This document shows positions 51,411 to 61,108 of a DNA stretch of 64,000 nt, piece after piece. Below the pieces are notes generated by a model. That model made no database searches, was not told the DNA's origin, and was given only the letters and a program-made list of their open reading frames with translations. Location: NCBI RefSeq assembly GCF_900604355.1, contig NZ_UWOE01000001.1:1736001-1800000 (forward strand), read 5' to 3'. The DNA comes from Luxibacter massiliensis (GTDB taxonomy: Bacteria > Bacillota > Clostridia > Lachnospirales > Lachnospiraceae). Both the position numbers and the translations under genes were made by a program. Numbering within the stretch: the stretch's first letter is position 1; every line of letters begins with the position of its first letter.

Positions 51411-52634
51411 TTATCCCTCCATTTTCACTAATATATCCTTTGGGTTTGCTCTTAATAACGGAATAACAGAGCAGCACAGTGCTGTCAAAATAACCACAGC
51501 GCCTAAAAGAAACAAAACTCCAATATCTTGTAATTGTAAAGCCACCTCAAGGTTTACTTCTGCCGCTTCAGAACTGCTAATACTGTTTTGCAAAATACCA
51601 GAAAACAGCTTTCCAATTACTGCTGTTCCTAAAACAGAAAACGCAAATACGCTGCCTGCTTCTAACAAGAACTGCGTAAAAATCTCTATTTTTTTCTTTC
51701 CGAGGCTCATAAAGACTGCCATCTCTTTTTGTCTTGTCCCCATCCACATACACAATAATAAAGAAACAACAGCCGTGCCGGCTATTAAAGTAAGTATCAG
51801 CACAAGATATGCAGCTCTGCTGATCTGCTCCAAAGGAGCGGACATCTGCTGATAAAGTGTATCAGACGTGCTAAGTGCAATGTCATCTCCGAATATTTTT
51901 TGCAGGCTCGTTTCCAACACATCCAGGCTTTCCGGTCTTTTTGAGTAAATGCTCAGTTTATCAAACCCAGTTCCTTTTACCAGTTCTTTATAGGTATCGT
52001 TATCAATAAAGATTTGATTTTCTATTCGATTAACCGCCGTAGTTTCGGCTGGCTGCTCTTTTTCGGCATTTCCTGCAGATTTAAAAATTCCAGTTATCTC
52101 TACTGACACCATGGTTTCATCTTTTGTGCTTAATTCAATCGAATTTCCTATTTTTAGTCCGTTCTGATCTGCAAGGCTAGTATGGATAACAGCGCCTTTT
52201 TCCCCTTGTCTGATATAATTGCCAGAAGATAACCGGTACTGCATTTCTGAAAAAGGACTGTCCTGTTCCAAATCATCATAGGAAAGCAGCGCAATTTTCA
52301 AATTATCTTCGCCGGCAGAAGTACTGGAAGTAACAGGAACAAAGTTTGCAGGAAATGCTTCTTGCCTGCCTATACGGTTTATAGCTGAAACATCTTCCAA
52401 TGTTTCAATTGTATGTACCTGGCTGTCGGTTATTTTTTTATCTTTACTTGTAATTTCAGCCACAATTTTAGAATTTGTTTTTTCCTGCATAGTTTGTAGA
52501 GATTCATTTGTTGTTCTTAAAATCATATTTGTGACTAAAATCATACTGTTTACAAGTATCAGGACAATCCATAGCAAAATGGTCTTTCCCTTTTTTCTAT
52601 ATAGATTTTTAAAAGCAAGTTGATGAGGCTTCAT
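51411..52634 (-). CDS. FtsX/MacB-type ABC permease 2
   Basis: 407 residues with the same layout: N-terminal helix (TILLWIVLILVNSMILVTNM), external domain, three C-terminal helices and the end block NPKDILVKMEG. The two permeases form a heterodimer around the ATPase. The gene starts 11 bases after the lipoprotein stop. Confidence 0.9.
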   Translation of the reverse strand: MKPHQLAFKNLYRKKGKTILLWIVLILVNSMILVTNMILRTTNESLQTMQEKTNSKIVAEITSKDKKITDSQVHTIETLEDVSAINRIGRQEAFPANFVPVTSSTSAGEDNLKIALLSYDDLEQDSPFSEMQYRLSSGNYIRQGEKGAVIHTSLADQNGLKIGNSIELSTKDETMVSVEITGIFKSAGNAEKEQPAETTAVNRIENQIFIDNDTYKELVKGTGFDKLSIYSKRPESLDVLETSLQKIFGDDIALSTSDTLYQQMSAPLEQISRAAYLVLILTLIAGTAVVSLLLCMWMGTRQKEMAVFMSLGKKKIEIFTQFLLEAGSVFAFSVLGTAVIGKLFSGILQNSISSSEAAEVNLEVALQLQDIGVLFLLGAVVILTALCCSVIPLLRANPKDILVKMEG

Positions 52635-52645
52635 AGTTCACACCT

Positions 52646-53140
52646 CTATTCCCAATGAGCGATTACAACTTTTGATGCATTAAAATGAAGTGTATCTGCA
52701 AACTCCCCATAGAGATATACTTTTGACTGCTTTTTCACATCGGATATGGAACCGGCTGTTACATTAGTAACTCCATACTGTGCATTTACTGTTGCTATGA
52801 CAAATTCACAACCGGAGTTATATGTTACAGACACCCCATTGTCTTTATTTTCTGCTCCCGCTGCGTCCTCTATAAGTCCAGCTCCGCCGTCGTACTCCTT
52901 TGCCTGGCTCACAGAACAGCCGCTGTCTGTAAATTCCAAAACAGTTCCCAACATCTGTGCAAAATCCAGCAAATCATTTGTTCCAGTTTCGGACGAATCC
53001 TTTGTATTCTCAGCGTTGGCGCCGGAACTCACGGCTGGCTTAGATGTTTCTGGTTTTACATCTGAATTTGAACCACATCCCGTTAATATACAGATACACA
53101 ATCCAGCTGCTGCTAATTTCCTCAAGTCCGTTTTTGTCAT
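52646..53140 (-). CDS. Lipoprotein of the ABC operon
   Basis: 164 residues. Signal with lipobox (LAAAGLCICILTGCG), a Ser/Thr/Glu linker, then a small beta domain (SVTYNSGCEFVIATVNAQYG, KVYLYGEFADTLHFNASKVV). It probably sits outside the cell and binds the transported or sensed molecule. ATG 53140 follows AAGGTGG; the longer frame to 53173 is not needed. Confidence 0.85.
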   Translation of the reverse strand: MTKTDLRKLAAAGLCICILTGCGSNSDVKPETSKPAVSSGANAENTKDSSETGTNDLLDFAQMLGTVLEFTDSGCSVSQAKEYDGGAGLIEDAAGAENKDNGVSVTYNSGCEFVIATVNAQYGVTNVTAGSISDVKKQSKVYLYGEFADTLHFNASKVVIAHWE

Positions 53141-53261
53141 TTTGAATTCCACCTTCCATTTTTGATATGCCATTATTTTAGAATCAAACTATTCTAAAAA
53201 TCCTGTAAGAAAGCCAGAAAATCATAATGGGTTTTTAGAGGATTTTTACAGACTTTTCTGC

Positions 53262-53267
53262 TATAAT
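53262..53267 (+). promoter_or_regulatory. Extended -10 promoter of the divergent two-component system
   Basis: TGC-TATAAT (extended -10) lies 35 bases before the response-regulator start, with a T-rich -35 region. It sits in the 161-base divergent gap between the lipoprotein and regulator genes, where the phosphorylated regulator probably binds. Confidence 0.55.
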
Positions 53268-53301
53268 ATCTAATAATTTAATCGAAAGGGATTGATACAT
53301 T

Positions 53302-53991
53302 ATGAAAATACTTCTTCTGGAGGATGATTTAGAGCTGTGTAAAAATATAAAAATTTCACTGGAAAAAGAAAATCATGCTGTCGATTGTTGTAAGGACGGA
53401 GAAACTGCCATGCTGTATGCTTTAAATACAGACTTTGCTTATGATATTGCGATTGTAGACCGTATGCTGCCCATCATCGACGGCTTAACCATTATCAAGT
53501 CCATGAGGAAAAAAGGAATATCGATTCCTATCATTATCATTACGGCCATGAGTACCCTCGATAACCGGGTTGAAGGATTAGACGGCGGTGCCGATGATTA
53601 CTTGGTAAAACCATTTCATATAGAGGAACTACAGGCACGGATCCGGGCATTAACAAGGCGGCCTGCCCATATGCAGTTGTCCCCCAAATTACAATATGGT
53701 GATTTAACCTTTGATAAGGACAGCCGAACATTATCCACATCAGCCCATTCTCTTTTACTGACCTCGAAGGAAAGCGAACTGACATTTGTATTTATGCAGA
53801 ACCCGGAAACACTTTTCTCCCGCGAACAGCTTATACTAAAAATCTGGGGCAGCTCTTCCGAAATAGAAACTGGCAATGTAGATAATTACATTTCTTTTCT
53901 GCGAAAACGCTTCAAAGAGTTAAGAAGTTCATGTAAAATAACAACGGTCTATGGCGCCGGATATAAATTGGAGAAAGACGATGCTAAATAA
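53302..53991 (+). CDS. OmpR-family response regulator
   Basis: 229 residues. Acidic pocket LEDDLEL, phospho-Asp in IAIVDRMLPIIDG, Lys in DYLVKPFHIEEL. Winged helix LLLTSKESELTFVFMQNPE, NVDNYISFLRKRFKEL. It is divergent from the ABC-lipoprotein operon and probably controls it. Confidence 0.93.
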   Translation: MKILLLEDDLELCKNIKISLEKENHAVDCCKDGETAMLYALNTDFAYDIAIVDRMLPIIDGLTIIKSMRKKGISIPIIIITAMSTLDNRVEGLDGGADDYLVKPFHIEELQARIRALTRRPAHMQLSPKLQYGDLTFDKDSRTLSTSAHSLLLTSKESELTFVFMQNPETLFSREQLILKIWGSSSEIETGNVDNYISFLRKRFKELRSSCKITTVYGAGYKLEKDDAK

Positions 53992-55303
53992 CTTATACCG
54001 CAAACTTCATATTTTATTTACGGGTTCTGTTATGTTGATTATTACCTTTGTACTTTTAATTGTGATTGTAAATACTGTCTATACAGAGAGGATAAATGAA
54101 AGTACATTTTTTCAACGTATGTCAACCTTACTGATTTATCAAATAGAAAGAGATTCCTCTACTGTGGATACATCCCTTAAAAACTATGAAGACAGCTATC
54201 ATATTTTTTCATTGCTCACTGATATGGACGGGGAAACTATTTATCAGAGTAATTTTTCATTGCCATCTTCTGCAGATCTACTGTTCATGAAGGTACAAAA
54301 ACAAATGGCTCAAAACACATTGTTCCCCTCAGATACAGGAACCACCTCACAAAGTGGAATCTTTGAATTAAAGGGAGCCGGGAAAGATACTTATTTAGGA
54401 ATACCTGCTACAATTGTCACTTCCAACGATACAACATATGAGGCACTGTTCCTTTATCAAATCGACAGCTTAAACACTATTTTACAAAGGGTATTACCTC
54501 TATATCTCCTTATATGGTTTTTTGCATTTATTGTGGTTCTTTTTTTTGCCCGCTTCTTAATTAAAAAAGTATTGGTTCCAACAGAACGGATATGGAAAAG
54601 TCAAAAGGAGTTTGTCGCAACGGCCTCCCATGAATTAAAATCCCCTCTTGCTGTAATGATTTCACATACGGATCTTCTCTTGGCAGATTATTCCTTAAAC
54701 GAACACTCAAGACAATCTGTTTGGGCAATCGATATTGAATGTATGCGGTTATCCCGTCTGGTCAAGGATATGCTGCTTCTTGCTTCTTCTGATGCAAAAT
54801 CATGGACATTATATCCATCTGAAATAAATATAGACACCTTGCTTATCACTTTGTATGAAACATACGAAACCACATGTTTAAAAAATAAAATTGATCTCAA
54901 GCTGAATTTATCAGATGAAAGTTATCCCGCCATGTTCACTGACAAAGACCGGTTATTTCAAATTTTATGCATATTTATGGATAATGCCATTCAACATGCG
55001 AAGAACAACGCTTTGATAGAGATACTCCTTACGTATAACGGAAGGAGCATTGCATTTTCTGTTGCAGATCACGGCCAGGGTATTTCTGATACGGATAAAC
55101 ATTACATTTTTGACCGCTTTTACAGCGGCGACAAATCCCATACAAATAAATCTAATTTTGGATTAGGATTAAGCATTGCTAAAGAATTAGCACAGATGTT
55201 AGGAGGCGGCATAAGCGTCAAAGATACTCCCGGCGGGGGAGCCACTTTTACAGTCAAATTTGATAAAAAGAATACATGCAAGGAGCCTTCGTGTCTATTC
55301 TAA
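53981..55303 (+). CDS. Sensor histidine kinase
   Basis: 440 residues. Two membrane helices (LFTGSVMLIITFVLLIVIVN and LPLYLLIWFFAFIVVLFFAR) flank a ~150-residue external domain. HisKA with SHELKSPLAVMIS, N box FMDNAIQHA, G boxes DHGQGISD and FGLGLSIAKELAQML. ATG 53981 follows GGAGAAAGACG and overlaps the regulator's end by 11 bases. Confidence 0.92.
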   Translation: MLNNLYRKLHILFTGSVMLIITFVLLIVIVNTVYTERINESTFFQRMSTLLIYQIERDSSTVDTSLKNYEDSYHIFSLLTDMDGETIYQSNFSLPSSADLLFMKVQKQMAQNTLFPSDTGTTSQSGIFELKGAGKDTYLGIPATIVTSNDTTYEALFLYQIDSLNTILQRVLPLYLLIWFFAFIVVLFFARFLIKKVLVPTERIWKSQKEFVATASHELKSPLAVMISHTDLLLADYSLNEHSRQSVWAIDIECMRLSRLVKDMLLLASSDAKSWTLYPSEINIDTLLITLYETYETTCLKNKIDLKLNLSDESYPAMFTDKDRLFQILCIFMDNAIQHAKNNALIEILLTYNGRSIAFSVADHGQGISDTDKHYIFDRFYSGDKSHTNKSNFGLGLSIAKELAQMLGGGISVKDTPGGGATFTVKFDKKNTCKEPSCLF

Positions 55304-55484
55304 ACACAAAGGCTCCTCTCTCCGCTTTTAACTGTGACAGCAGACAGCACATTCTCTCATACACAGTTTCCCATTGTAATCTATAAATATGTTCCGCATC
55401 CACCGTAGTCAGATAAAAGGCACCGGTGTAAGTTTTTTCCTGTTTTATTCCTTTGGCCTCACCGGGCCATAGAATGTTGCACAG

Positions 55485-58478
55485 CTACTCTTTATCCGCA
55501 GGCAGCCACTTTTTAAGCACCTCCGTGAGTCTGTCTGCCGAGACAGGCTTAGATACATGTTCGTTCATCCCCGCTTCCATGGCATTTCGGATATCATCAG
55601 AAAAGGCATTTGCCGTCATGGCGACAATGGGAATGTTACAATCCGGCCTGTCCATTTTCCGTATTGCTGCAGCGGCTTCATAGCCATTCATCTTGGGCAT
55701 CTGAATGTCCATAAATATAAGATTATAATAGCCTGGGTGAGAAGAACTCATAAGCTCAACAGCCTCCCTTCCATTTACGGCAGTCTCTATCTCCACTTTA
55801 CAAGGCTTTAGAAATTCACAGGCTATCTCCCTGTTTAGGTCGTTATCCTCTACAAGCAGTACCCGCCTTCCCTCCAGGTCTCCCCCTGAAGCAGGACTTA
55901 GTACAGGCTCTTTTGGTACAGCTTGTCTGGCAGCTTCTTTTAAATGAAGGATAACTGTAAATTTACTTCCCTGGTTCTTCTCGCTCTCCACATAAATTTC
56001 ACCGTTCATCATTTCAATAATACTTTTGGTTATGGACATTCCCAGGCCGCTGCCCTCAATCTTATTTACAGCAGAATCCGATGCCCGCTCAAACGGCTTA
56101 AACAATTTATCAATGAATTCACTGCTCATGCCAATCCCTGTATCAGAACAGATAAATTCAAATGTGCTGTACCCCTCATAGGAGGAAGGGCGGCGAACCC
56201 CCGTAAAAGTAATTGTCCCCTTTTCAGGTGTAAATTTAACCGCATTGCCTAAAATATTGAGCAAAACCTGACGTATCCTCAGGGAATCCCCAATTACTGT
56301 AATCCCCTCTATATTTTCAAATCCAAAGATAAAGTTAATTTGCTTTTTTTGGGCCTGTGGCTGGATAATCACTATAATATCCCCCAACATGCCATCCAGC
56401 GGGAACGATTGTTCTGCCAGGGTCAGCTTTCCGCTCTCTATTTTGCTCATGTCAAGGACAGAATTAATCAGGTTTAAAAGATGGGCGGAAGAAGAATCAA
56501 TCTTATCAAGACAGTCCAAAAGCCTTTCCGGATCATGGATGTAGCGCCTGGCAATTGTACTCATGCCAATGACAGCGTTCATAGGCGTACGTATATCATG
56601 GGACATATTAGAAAGAAAATCCGATTTTGCCTGGTTGGCCCGGCGCGCTGATTCATATGCGGCCAGCAAGGCCATATTCTGTTCTGCCTGCAAAAGCTTC
56701 AAATCATCTATATTCATGATGGTTATTGTAACTATGGGCGGCCTGTTCCTCCGGGCATATGATAAAATAACCTGCATTCTGAACCAGTGCTGGCCGTCGT
56801 CCTCCATCAGCTGGAATTCACGCTCCATGATTTTTGCCTCCAGGATGTACGCGGAAAGGTGCCCTAACTCCAACATATTCTCTTGTTCCATACGCTTATC
56901 GGCAGGCATTTTTTGTATAAAATACTTCCAAAATGCCTGAAAACGTATTTCCTGCCCACCGCTAAAAAGAGGATCCTTTCTGGAGGACCGTATAACCCGC
57001 AGCATTTCAGATTCTATATCCAGCTCATAGACATCTGAGAAAACGTTTGTAAGAGAATATATCAGCCGTCTGTTCTCAATATCTTTTTCCTCCATTGTCT
57101 TGATTTTCTCAAAGTTATCTTCGTAGAGATCTGGGATCGGCAGTGTCTTTTTATCCATTTTGCGTACAAAGGGGATATAAATCCCCACATCAATTGCCAG
57201 CAGCAAAACTTGCAGGACTGCGCCGCGCAAAGACCCAGTAGCAAGGAAACCACTGAGAACAGGAGGAGTTGTCCAGTTAATGTCCTGGATCACCACAGGG
57301 ATCAGTCCAATGGATGTGGCAAGATATCCGATACACAGATTCACAAATGGCGCAATTAAGAAAGGGATAAAAAATACTGGGTTAAACACAATAGGGAGGC
57401 CGAACAAAATAATTTCATTTACATTCATAAAGGAAGGGAGCAAACCAAATTTTGCAACTCTTCTTGTATTTTTATTCCTGCTTACTAACAAAATCGCCAG
57501 TACTAAAGCCAGGGTAGAACCTGCGCCCCCTATGTCGGATACACTGTTTATGAATACTGTGTTAATAATTTCCGCTGGCTGGTTCCCCATAGCCGCATCC
57601 ATAATATTATTGCGCAGATAATTTGCCAGAAAGACCTCATTAATTTCGTAATAAATATGTGAACCCTGAATCCCAAAAAACCAGAGCAAATGCAAAGTCA
57701 AAACATAGTAAATCCCTGTGAACAGGCGGTGAAATTGTATTTTTGTAAAAATAAACGTAAAAAAATCTTCAATCAGCTCCTGTAAGCAAGTACCTGTGGA
57801 CGCCTCAATCACATATGTGGCCACGGCAAACGCAATCAGGATACAGGCCAGCGGCAATATGGAGGCGGTCATTTTACCGAGAAAAGAATCCATGTCTTCA
57901 TCCCTGCTCCTGAAAAACCGAAAGCTGCTAAGCTGGTAAAAGAGCCTTGTTGTAATCAGGGAAGCAAGCAGCGATGAACTAATGCCGGCTGTACTTAAAT
58001 ATAATGTATTAAAATCCCCATAGGGCGCATTGATCAGTATGAGGAAACTGGCAGTTGCGCCAAAAGATACAAAGCTTTTCCCATTTTTGATCTGCAGCTG
58101 CTCAGCATAGCACCATGCCACTGCAAATGAAAGGATTAGGGAAAAATAATCAATCGTTGCGTCATAAATCAGATTCAGGACCGATAAATAAGGCCTGGCA
58201 TGTATACTATACAGCCAGTTCTGGTAGGTACTGACAGGAAAGTTAAGGAGGACAAGGGCCATAGAAGACAGAATAACAAGAGGTGTCATAAAAATCAGGC
58301 CTTTACGTATGGCTTGGGCGGCTTTTCCCTCCCCAAAAAAATATTTCAGATGCCCGGGGGTTTTTCCCCAGCTATGCCTGCCTGGCAAATGATATTCAGC
58401 GGACCTCCTGCTATTGCGCCTTTTGTTCACAGGCTTCCGGAAATTACCGCTAAATAATGTATGCATATGTACTTTCAT
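55485..58478 (-). CDS. PTS EIIC-like membrane domain fused to hybrid histidine kinase and receiver
   Basis: 998 residues. After a basic N-terminus, residues ~50-440 form a multi-helix domain like PTS EIIC permeases of the cellobiose/lactose type (MTPLVILSSMALVLLNFPVS, LLWFFGIQGSHIYYEINEVF, NVNEIILFGLPIVFNPVFFI). A PAS-like stretch and coiled coil follow. HisKA has SHDIRTPMNAVIGMSTIARR, HATPase has ILGNAVKFTPEKG and EGSGLGMSITKSIIEM. The C-terminal receiver has phospho-Asp in LIFMDIQMPKMNGYEA. No EIIA/EIIB parts are near, so the EIIC domain probably senses a sugar. ATG 58478 follows GGGAG. Confidence 0.88.
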   Translation of the reverse strand: MKVHMHTLFSGNFRKPVNKRRNSRRSAEYHLPGRHSWGKTPGHLKYFFGEGKAAQAIRKGLIFMTPLVILSSMALVLLNFPVSTYQNWLYSIHARPYLSVLNLIYDATIDYFSLILSFAVAWCYAEQLQIKNGKSFVSFGATASFLILINAPYGDFNTLYLSTAGISSSLLASLITTRLFYQLSSFRFFRSRDEDMDSFLGKMTASILPLACILIAFAVATYVIEASTGTCLQELIEDFFTFIFTKIQFHRLFTGIYYVLTLHLLWFFGIQGSHIYYEINEVFLANYLRNNIMDAAMGNQPAEIINTVFINSVSDIGGAGSTLALVLAILLVSRNKNTRRVAKFGLLPSFMNVNEIILFGLPIVFNPVFFIPFLIAPFVNLCIGYLATSIGLIPVVIQDINWTTPPVLSGFLATGSLRGAVLQVLLLAIDVGIYIPFVRKMDKKTLPIPDLYEDNFEKIKTMEEKDIENRRLIYSLTNVFSDVYELDIESEMLRVIRSSRKDPLFSGGQEIRFQAFWKYFIQKMPADKRMEQENMLELGHLSAYILEAKIMEREFQLMEDDGQHWFRMQVILSYARRNRPPIVTITIMNIDDLKLLQAEQNMALLAAYESARRANQAKSDFLSNMSHDIRTPMNAVIGMSTIARRYIHDPERLLDCLDKIDSSSAHLLNLINSVLDMSKIESGKLTLAEQSFPLDGMLGDIIVIIQPQAQKKQINFIFGFENIEGITVIGDSLRIRQVLLNILGNAVKFTPEKGTITFTGVRRPSSYEGYSTFEFICSDTGIGMSSEFIDKLFKPFERASDSAVNKIEGSGLGMSITKSIIEMMNGEIYVESEKNQGSKFTVILHLKEAARQAVPKEPVLSPASGGDLEGRRVLLVEDNDLNREIACEFLKPCKVEIETAVNGREAVELMSSSHPGYYNLIFMDIQMPKMNGYEAAAAIRKMDRPDCNIPIVAMTANAFSDDIRNAMEAGMNEHVSKPVSADRLTEVLKKWLPADKE

Positions 58479-58600
58479 AACGAATGGCTCCCAATATATT
58501 CTCATGTATACTCTGGGGCATACATTTGTGTAATTATCGGCTTATGGCCTGTTTCAAAGTATAACATACATAAAAGCAGGGGTAAAGGGCAAAAACAGGG

Positions 58601-58624
58601 CCAGGCATAACTTCTTATGCCTGG
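58601..58624. terminator. Hairpin between kinase fusion and small membrane protein
   Basis: CCAGGCATAA and TTATGCCTGG, perfect 10-base stem with a CTTC tetraloop. It probably ends the transcript of the his-linked small gene (minus strand). No long T-run. Confidence 0.55.
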
Positions 58625-58678
58625 ATCATTTCCCCTGCCAGATGCCGGCCTGCCCCTACATTATTGCCATACTTAGTT

Positions 58679-58990
58679 TTATAAATTTTTCCATACAGCT
58701 TTTAGCTCTTCTAAGTTCATCTGTTTTTCGATCTGATTTACAATTTGGCTGCTGCTCACATTAGCCACGTCAATTTTCCCATAATCCATCCATACATAGC
58801 AGATAAAGCATAAGATACCGATGGACAGCCGGAAGAAAAAGCTGTTTTGGGAAGGCTGCGTATTGTCGTTTCCATATAAATCATGGTAGATATGTCCGTA
58901 ACGCGGATGTACTGCCGGCGTGCGGTCCTCGTCATAAAGCATTCTGGTCTGTCTGAGAAGCTGGCGTCGTCTTTCCTCCGATTCATTCAT
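58679..58990 (-). CDS. Small single-pass membrane protein linked to his operon
   Basis: 103 residues. A charged N-terminal half (MNESEERRRQLLRQTRMLYD), one helix (FRLSIGILCFICYVWMDYG), then an amphipathic tail ending LEELKAVWKNL. No family name recognised; similar unnamed proteins appear in related Clostridia. GGAGG precedes the ATG. It lies downstream of the his genes but is separated from them by two hairpins. Confidence 0.75.
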   Translation of the reverse strand: MNESEERRRQLLRQTRMLYDEDRTPAVHPRYGHIYHDLYGNDNTQPSQNSFFFRLSIGILCFICYVWMDYGKIDVANVSSSQIVNQIEKQMNLEELKAVWKNL

Positions 58991-59027
58991 AATTTGTGTA
59001 CCTCCAATATTTTAAATATGGCAAGAA

Positions 59028-59064
59028 CAGGGCATATGATACGTCTAACATATCATATGCCCTG
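59028..59064. terminator. Strong hairpin downstream of his operon
   Basis: CAGGGCATATGATA and TATCATATGCCCTG, perfect 14-base stem with a 9-base loop. It probably ends the histidine operon transcript. Its inverted symmetry would act in both directions. Confidence 0.6.
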
Positions 59065-59151
59065 TCTAAATGGGTTAGAACCATGAAGGACAATTCCCTG
59101 CTTCGGGCCCTTTGCCTCCTGTTTAAAACACTTTATTCCCGCAAGCAACGA

Positions 59152-59183
59152 GCCAAGCGGACATGTTTACGTGTCCGTTTGGC
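59152..59183. other. GC-rich hairpin just after hisIE
   Basis: GCCAAGCGGACATGT and ACGTGTCCGTTTGGC pair with two G-T wobbles around TT. It lies 11 bases past the hisIE stop. There is no T-run; it may protect the 3' end of the mRNA. Confidence 0.5.
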
Positions 59184-59193
59184 GACTTCCCGG

Positions 59194-60477
59194 CTATCTG
59201 TCCGCCAGCTCATTTGTGATATCTTCCCAGGTAACTCCCCGCTCTACCATCAATACCATTGCATGGTACAAGAAATCTGATAACTCATATTTGATTTCCT
59301 CAGGATTTGGATTTTTTGCAGCAATAATAATTTCTGCCGCCTCCTCCCCTACCTTTTTTAAAATTTTGTCAATCCCCTTATCAAACAGATAGTTCGTATA
59401 AGAACCCTCCCTTGGATTCTGTTTTCTATCCATAATCGTAGCATATACGGATTCAAAAATCTGAAGGGGATTATTTGTATTATAATCAGTCCCTGCCACA
59501 GACTGAAAGAAACAAGTATGGTTCCCTGTATGGCAGGCTGCCCCTATCTGTTCGACTTTGGCAAGCAATGTATCCTTATCACAATCGGCAGTCAAAGTTT
59601 TGACATACTGATAGTGCCCGGATGTCTCTCCTTTTACCCACTGCTCCTTCCTGCTTCTGCTGTAATATGTCATACGCCCAGACTTTACAGTATGCTCAAA
59701 GGCCTCTTCATCCATGTAAGCCATCATAAGGACCTCGTTAGTTTTATAATCCTGGACAATCACCGGAAGGAGTCCGTCTGCATTTAGTTTAAACTCCGTA
59801 AATTCCATCATACTTTCAAAGGATGTCATGCGGATCCCTTCCCGCGCGCAAATATCCTTAAAGGCATTGAAGTCCATATCCTGCTGGCTGATAAACAATC
59901 CAGAGACACCTTTAATGCCATCACTCTTTAATATTTTCAATATTTCTTCCTGCTCCAAAGTATCTGTCACCACAACACAGGGGATCTGCGTTACATTCAT
60001 GACAGAATTCAAATCCAGCCTGTGCATAAAAATAAGTTCTGTGCTGTATTCCTCCAGCAGATGCTGATGCTTGAACAGAGAATCAAAATCATTCAGGGAA
60101 ACAGCAATTCGCTCCTTCCCAAACCGCCTTGAAACTTCTTCTATCAATTCCACAGACAGTGACTTAGAAAAGTTCAGCATTGCCCGCTTGGCCCCTGCAT
60201 AGAGTACTTTTTTGACATCCTCCTGCCTGCGGATATTGCCTCCTGCCACCATAGGGATGTTGATGACCCGGTTAATCTGCTTCATCAGGCCCACTGACTC
60301 TTCATGGTCTTCATCTGAATTAGAAAGGTCAAAGACGATCAGTTCGTCAGCCCCCATCCCGCTGTAATGCTTTGCCAGAGACACTACATCATCACTTATT
60401 ATTGTGCTGTCGTCAAACCATCTGACGGCCTTTCCCCCATCAATAAATATACAGGGGGTCAATCTTTTATAACTCAT
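59194..60477 (-). CDS. hisIE: HisF-like barrel fused to HisIE (phosphoribosyl-AMP cyclohydrolase / phosphoribosyl-ATP pyrophosphatase)
   Basis: 427 residues. Residues 1-~225 resemble HisF/HisA barrels (LTPCIFIDGGKAVRWFDD, GADELIVFDLSNSDEDHEES, IPMVAGGNIRRQEDVKKVLY). The two catalytic Asp of HisF appear replaced (CIFID for CLDVK, SLND for IDAK), so this part is probably not a synthase. HisI follows (YYSRSRKEQWVKGETSG; DCDKD and HTGNHTCFF zinc ligands), then HisE (KVGEEAAEIIIAAKN, ELSDFLYHAMVLM). It performs steps 2 and 3 of histidine synthesis. Last gene of the operon; 13 bases after hisB. Confidence 0.88.
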   Translation of the reverse strand: MSYKRLTPCIFIDGGKAVRWFDDSTIISDDVVSLAKHYSGMGADELIVFDLSNSDEDHEESVGLMKQINRVINIPMVAGGNIRRQEDVKKVLYAGAKRAMLNFSKSLSVELIEEVSRRFGKERIAVSLNDFDSLFKHQHLLEEYSTELIFMHRLDLNSVMNVTQIPCVVVTDTLEQEEILKILKSDGIKGVSGLFISQQDMDFNAFKDICAREGIRMTSFESMMEFTEFKLNADGLLPVIVQDYKTNEVLMMAYMDEEAFEHTVKSGRMTYYSRSRKEQWVKGETSGHYQYVKTLTADCDKDTLLAKVEQIGAACHTGNHTCFFQSVAGTDYNTNNPLQIFESVYATIMDRKQNPREGSYTNYLFDKGIDKILKKVGEEAAEIIIAAKNPNPEEIKYELSDFLYHAMVLMVERGVTWEDITNELADR

Positions 60478-60490
60478 TCTTTCTCTCCTT

Positions 60491-61081
60491 TTACAAACTG
60501 CCCTTTGTGGACCAGGCCTCTTTTATCCTGGGTTCCTCCATGACAGCCATATCCAGTGCTTTCCCAAATGCCTTGAACAGGGCCTCCGCCATGTGGTGGC
60601 TGTTGCCGCCGTCCAGTATTTTTAAGTGCAGGTTTATGGCTGCACTGTAAGATACTGCATAAAAGAACTCCCTTATCATCTCTGTATCCAACCCGCCCAG
60701 TCTTTGGGAGGGAAATTGTGCAGAAAAATTTAAGTAGGGACGGCCGGATAAATCTACAGCGCACAGAGCCAGCGTCTCATCCATGGGGAGCATAAAACTC
60801 CCATAACGGCGTATACCTGCTTTATCGCCCAAAGCGTCGGCAAGGGCATGGCCAAGCACGATCCCCGTATCCTCCACTGTATGGTGGCAGTCCACCTCCA
60901 GGTCCCCTTTTGCCTTTACCTCCAGGTCAAACAGGCCGTGCCTGGCAAAACCGTCCAGCATATGGTCAAAAAAAGGGATTCCTGTGTCTATTTTATTGTT
61001 GCCTCTGCCATCCAGGCAAAGGGTCAGTGTAATATCTGTTTCTTTTGTTTTCCTTGTACAGCTGCCTGTCCTGTCCGCCAT
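60491..61081 (-). CDS. hisB: Imidazoleglycerol-phosphate dehydratase
   Basis: 196 residues, the single-function form. Motifs: IDTGIPFFDHMLDGFARHG, DCHHTVEDTGIVLGHALADA and the second half RPYLNFSAQFPSQRLGG, NLHLKILDGGNSHHMAEALF with the metal-binding His clusters. It catalyses the sixth step of histidine synthesis. It is 27 bases downstream of hisD. Confidence 0.95.
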   Translation of the reverse strand: MADRTGSCTRKTKETDITLTLCLDGRGNNKIDTGIPFFDHMLDGFARHGLFDLEVKAKGDLEVDCHHTVEDTGIVLGHALADALGDKAGIRRYGSFMLPMDETLALCAVDLSGRPYLNFSAQFPSQRLGGLDTEMIREFFYAVSYSAAINLHLKILDGGNSHHMAEALFKAFGKALDMAVMEEPRIKEAWSTKGSL

Positions 61082-61108
61082 AATTTACCTCCCATAGTTC
61101 GCCTGCAG

